From NCBI GenBank assembly GCA_005809115.1, contig SYLK01000818.1, positions 1 to 9,433 of the forward strand: a DNA stretch of 9,433 bases, read 5' to 3'. Below are positions 6,761-9,433 of the stretch, piece by piece (the first letter of the stretch is position 1; every line of letters starts with the position of its first letter). The stretch comes from Planctomyces sp. (lineage in GTDB: Bacteria > Planctomycetota > Planctomycetia > Planctomycetales > Planctomycetaceae). Made by a program: the position numbers and the translations under genes. The notes beneath the pieces were generated by a model that searched no databases, was not told where the DNA came from, and saw only the letters and a list, made by a program, of their open reading frames with translations.

Positions 6761-7555
6761 ATGCCGGATTCCGAAGGATCGCCGCGCTGCGGTACCTCCC
6801 CTCCCACGGGCGACTCCCCCGAGGTCGTTGTTGACCCGGCTGCGGCCAGTCGGCAACCCGAAGCAGCGGACCTGTCCTCCGCGAATTCACGCGAACCCGC
6901 TGAACGTCCGGCTGAAGCCATCCGGCGGCACGGCATCAAGCTGCAGCCTGAAGAAATTCAGTTGCTGGAGCGGTACTGTGACCTGCTGTGGGACTGGAAC
7001 ACGAAGCTGAATCTGACGCGGCATAACGATGCGGAGGCGTTTGTCACCCGCGACCTGGTCGACACCCGACGACTCGCCGCACAGATCGGCCAGGGGCTGC
7101 GGGTTCTCGACATCGGATCCGGAGGAGGCGTGCCGGGAATTCCGCTCGCCATTCTCCGCCCCGATCTGAACATCACGCTGGCAGAGTCCGTGCAGAAAAA
7201 ATCGGCCGTACTGCAGACCATGGTGAAGGCACTCCGCATCCGTGTGGCAGTCCAGGCGGATCGCGCGGAAAATGTGCTGCGGCGGCAGAAATTCGACGTC
7301 GTGACGGCCCGAGCCGTGGCGCCCCTCCCCAAAATTCTCACCTGGCTGCAGCCCGTCTGGAAGTCGACCGGTCAACTCCTGCTGATCAAGGGACAGAACT
7401 GGACGGCGGAACGAGAACTCGCGGCCGCCGCCGGTCAGCTCGATCAGCTGCAGCTGACCGTGGTCGATTCCTGGCCCACCGTGGGCCGAGACAGCGACAG
7501 TGTCCTGCTCCGCGTCTGTCGCAGGGGTGCGAACGCAGCGGCTGGCGGCCGGTAA
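6761..7555 (+). CDS. rsmG: 16S rRNA (guanine-N7)-methyltransferase RsmG (GidB)
   Basis: RsmG transfers a methyl group from S-adenosylmethionine to N7 of G527 in the 530 loop of 16S rRNA; its loss is known to give low-level streptomycin resistance. The sequence shows the family's YCDLLWDWNTKLNLT entry helix (72-86), the SAM-binding DIGSGGGVPGIPLAI (117-131), ESVQKKSAVL (142-151), TARAVAPLPK (182-191) and LLLIKG (206-211). At 264 residues it is about 55 longer than typical RsmG because of a Pro/Ser/Glu/Ala-rich, probably disordered N-terminus (residues 1-52). No other in-frame ATG occurs before the methyltransferase core, and GGGGAG at 6748-6753 supports ATG 6761. It follows the isomerase-like gene by 22 bp, so co-transcription is likely. 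The usual partner mnmG is not in view. Confidence 0.95.
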   Translation: MPDSEGSPRCGTSPPTGDSPEVVVDPAAASRQPEAADLSSANSREPAERPAEAIRRHGIKLQPEEIQLLERYCDLLWDWNTKLNLTRHNDAEAFVTRDLVDTRRLAAQIGQGLRVLDIGSGGGVPGIPLAILRPDLNITLAESVQKKSAVLQTMVKALRIRVAVQADRAENVLRRQKFDVVTARAVAPLPKILTWLQPVWKSTGQLLLIKGQNWTAERELAAAAGQLDQLQLTVVDSWPTVGRDSDSVLLRVCRRGANAAAGGR

Positions 7556-7570
7556 GGACCAGCCCGGAAA

Positions 7571-8641
7571 TCAGTTGTGCAACGATGCGGGTGATGACGG
7601 TGCGTCGGCCACTTCAGCCGCGGCAGTGAAGGACCGCGGGTACTGCCCGGGTCGATCCGCGGCATACCAGGTTCGGAACACCTGGTCCCAGTCTGCGGGG
7701 GTTGCGACCCCCACAAAGGCCGCCCGAACCTGCACGTCGTCCGGGTGCCAGGCCGCATACCGGATTCCGAATTTTCGCAGCTGGCGGAACGCCTGTCCCG
7801 GAGGATACACGGTCCGGGCGAGTCGCAGATGCTCCCGCATGACGTCGCGCTGCTCAAATACCGACGGAGCCGTCGGCAGCGGGGCACCCTCCAGCAGTGC
7901 TGCAGCCTGCCGGAAAATCCAGGGATTTCCGATGGAACCGCGGGCTGCGGTGACGCCGTCCACGCCCGTCTCACGCAGCATGCGGACACAGTCGGCCGCC
8001 GTGAACAGATCGCCGCTGCCGAGCAGTGTCCTTTGCGGGAAGGCCTGGCGCACTTCTCTGAGAAACTCCCAGCGGCTGGGGCCGACGTATTTCTGTTCCA
8101 CGGTCCGCGCATGGATCGTGGCGGCAGCGATTCCCGCGGCAAAGGCCCCTTCAAGGATGTGAAAAAATCTGTCGCGGCTTTCGGCCGTATCATCCAGGCC
8201 GCGCCGCATCTTGACCGTCAGGGGGATTCGCGGTGGCAGGACCTCCCGGACACGCCGGACAATCTGCAGAGCCAGTTCCGGCTGTCCCAGATGCAGTCCG
8301 CCGCGACATTGTCCCCGCAGTTTCTTCATCGGACAACCGAAGTTGATGTCGATCACATCAAATCCCGCCCGCACCAGCCGCAGCGCCGCCAGGCCAAATT
8401 CGGCCGGGTCGGAACCCATCAGCTGCGCGCCAGCAGGATGATCAGCCTCCGCAACATGAAGAAACCGTCTGGTTCGCTCCCGATCCTTCAGATGATTCAC
8501 AAAGGCTTCGATCAGAACTTCATGAATGGTGTACGGAGCCCCCATCTGTCGCGCGAGAGCCCGCATCGGCCAGTCACTGTAGCCGCTCAGCGCAGCCTGC
8601 ACGACGGGCAGGGCAAGGTCGATCGATCCAATTCTGAGCAT
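7571..8641 (-). CDS. dus: tRNA-dihydrouridine synthase (DusB-like)
   Basis: This FMN-dependent enzyme reduces uridines in the tRNA D-loop with NAD(P)H. The 356-residue protein has the family's opening (PVVQAALSGYSDWPMR, 12-27), INFGCPMKKLRG with the catalytic Cys103, RGGLHLGQPEL, TVKMRRG with Lys144, TIHART with His177 (both expected at the FMN/active site), GSGDLFTAADC and ARGSIGNPWIF. The C-terminal helical domain is present and ends in a short Ala/Ser/Pro-rich tail. NFGCPxKK favours the DusB branch, though the exact tRNA position modified cannot be read from this. I start it at the ATG complementary to 8639-8641; a TTG start at 8716 would add 25 residues unlike the family. It converges with rsmG, with only 15 bp between the two stop codons. 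Confidence 0.93.
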   Translation of the reverse strand: MLRIGSIDLALPVVQAALSGYSDWPMRALARQMGAPYTIHEVLIEAFVNHLKDRERTRRFLHVAEADHPAGAQLMGSDPAEFGLAALRLVRAGFDVIDINFGCPMKKLRGQCRGGLHLGQPELALQIVRRVREVLPPRIPLTVKMRRGLDDTAESRDRFFHILEGAFAAGIAAATIHARTVEQKYVGPSRWEFLREVRQAFPQRTLLGSGDLFTAADCVRMLRETGVDGVTAARGSIGNPWIFRQAAALLEGAPLPTAPSVFEQRDVMREHLRLARTVYPPGQAFRQLRKFGIRYAAWHPDDVQVRAAFVGVATPADWDQVFRTWYAADRPGQYPRSFTAAAEVADAPSSPASLHN

Positions 8642-8805
8642 GCGGAAATCCACGCGGGAAAAAAGTGCCGACACGGCCGACGAGCTGATTTTCGAGGTTC
8701 GCGGGTCTTCCTGCAATGGAACGTTTGAGATACAACGCCCAGCGGGGCGAGTCCTGTTCGCCTCGGGTCGCAGTGCTGTGTCTGCTGACCTGGCGGTGTG
8801 CTGCT

Positions 8806-8834
8806 GATTCGACGCGGCAGGCCTGCGTCGGATT
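8806..8834 (+). promoter_or_regulatory. Ten-pair hairpin in the ABC-F leader
   Basis: GATTCGACGC (8806-8815) pairs with GCGTCGGATT (8825-8834) across a nine-base loop: eight Watson-Crick and two G-T pairs. A pyrimidine stretch, CCCTCCTTTTCC, follows at once, and the ABC-F start is 37 bp further on. The arrangement resembles a weak intrinsic terminator or attenuator, but the T-run is only four long. A smaller hairpin (CGCCC 8736-8740, GGGCG 8745-8749) lies upstream in the same leader. Confidence 0.4.
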
Positions 8835-8871
8835 CCCTCCTTTTCCGGGCATATTGCCTGAAGTTGACTGC

Positions 8872-9433
8872 ATGTCCCTGCTCAGCCTTGTCAATCTTTC
8901 GTTCACCTATGCGGACCCGCCGCTGCTGGATCAGGTGACGCTCCATGTCGAACGAGGTGAGCGGATCGGGCTGGTCGGCCGGAACGGAGCCGGCAAATCC
9001 ACCCTGATGAAACTGATCGCCGGCGAAATTCATCCCGACGATGGTACCATTGAAATGGCTCCGGGAACCGTCGTGGCACGCCTGCAGCAGGACGTCCCGG
9101 TGGGTGGAGATCGCACCGCCTTCGAAATTTCGGCCGAAGGATTCGGCCCCGCCGGATCATCTGTGGCCCGCTGCCGTGTTCTCAATCAGAGACTGCATGG
9201 CGGTGAAACTCTCAGTGAATCGGAGATGCAGGAATATGATGCGGCCAGCCACGAGGTCGCCCAGGCCGATCTGTGGCTGGCCGCCGATCAGCTGGAAGCT
9301 CTGCTGCAGGATATGCAGCTGCCGGCCGATGTCCGGTTTTCCAGCCTTTCTGCGGGCATGAAACGGCGTGTGCTGCTGGCTCGCGCCATGATTGCCAGAC
9401 CCGATATCCTCCTGCTGGATGAGCCGACAAATC
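8872..9433 (+). CDS. ABC-F family ATP-binding protein, Uup-like (partial, 3' end outside window)
   Basis: Only the first 187 residues are present. ABC-F proteins are soluble twin ATPases that bind the ribosome and relieve stalled or antibiotic-bound translation. The start MSLLSLVNLSFTY is typical of Uup-type members. It is followed by Walker A GRNGAGKST (36-44), a Q-loop LQQD (71-74), a charged helical insertion (about 95-150), a signature-like LSAGMKRR (159-166) and Walker B ILLLDEP (179-185), with DEPTN reaching the window edge. The signature has Ala where LSGG is usual. ATG 8872 is chosen by homology of the first residues, although the ribosome site is weak. An ATG at 8716 is in frame without a stop and would add 52 Cys-rich residues. 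The gene is divergent from dus. Whether it is Uup, EttA or a resistance type needs the rest. Confidence 0.9.
   Translation, partial: MSLLSLVNLSFTYADPPLLDQVTLHVERGERIGLVGRNGAGKSTLMKLIAGEIHPDDGTIEMAPGTVVARLQQDVPVGGDRTAFEISAEGFGPAGSSVARCRVLNQRLHGGETLSESEMQEYDAASHEVAQADLWLAADQLEALLQDMQLPADVRFSSLSAGMKRRVLLARAMIARPDILLLDEPTN

Noticed and set aside
7556..7570. Bidirectional terminator between rsmG and dus
   Set aside because: Only 15 bp separate the stops and no inverted repeat is visible there.
7745..8728. 327-residue plus-strand frame opposite the dihydrouridine synthase
   Set aside because: The minus strand carries all Dus motifs; this frame is its complement.
8716..8871. 52-residue N-terminal extension of the ABC-F protein from ATG 8716
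   Set aside because: ABC-F proteins normally begin right at the MSLLSLVNLSF-type segment, and ATG 8716 has no ribosome site; kept only as a note in the leader finding.

Overview
The window (about 60% GC, densely coding) looks like a chromosomal segment of a planctomycete. The pointers are a PEP-CTERM exported protein, two Tat-exported carbohydrate-type proteins next to each other, an Ldh-family dehydrogenase with a THGTKLL-type active-site segment, and a TAGAAT-type promoter. This is a judgement from gene style; there is no rRNA or marker gene to prove it.

Layout. 97-1140 (+): Ldh-family NAD(P)-dependent 2-oxoacid reductase. 1195-1291: a small palindrome and a 17-bp tandem repeat. 1351-3072 (+): exported protein with two successive cyclase (kynurenine-formamidase-like) domains, both with incomplete metal motifs. 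3359-4087 (+): PEP-CTERM protein of a WxxxWWxW secreted family. 4185-4283 (+): a frameshifted relic of a cyclase gene. 4322-5437 (-): Tat-exported five-bladed beta-propeller, glycoside-hydrolase-like. 5467-5540 (+): a relic of the first codons of an Ldh-family gene. 5800-6738 (+): Tat-exported TIM-barrel sugar phosphate isomerase/epimerase-like protein. 6761-7555 (+): rsmG. 7571-8641 (-): tRNA-dihydrouridine synthase. 8872-9433 (+): start of an ABC-F ATPase, cut by the window edge.

The left two thirds is an accessory catabolic/exported-enzyme region: dehydrogenase, double cyclase, surface protein, propeller enzyme and isomerase could act on one group of sugar or organic-acid substrates, but nothing in the sequence names the substrate. 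The right third is translation housekeeping (16S rRNA methylation, tRNA dihydrouridine, ABC-F). The most interesting signal is that the Ldh and cyclase genes, adjacent and intact at the left, each have a small decayed copy further right, on either side of the propeller gene. This suggests a second Ldh/cyclase pair once lay here and was broken up. I see no tRNA, rRNA, CRISPR array, insertion sequence or phage gene.
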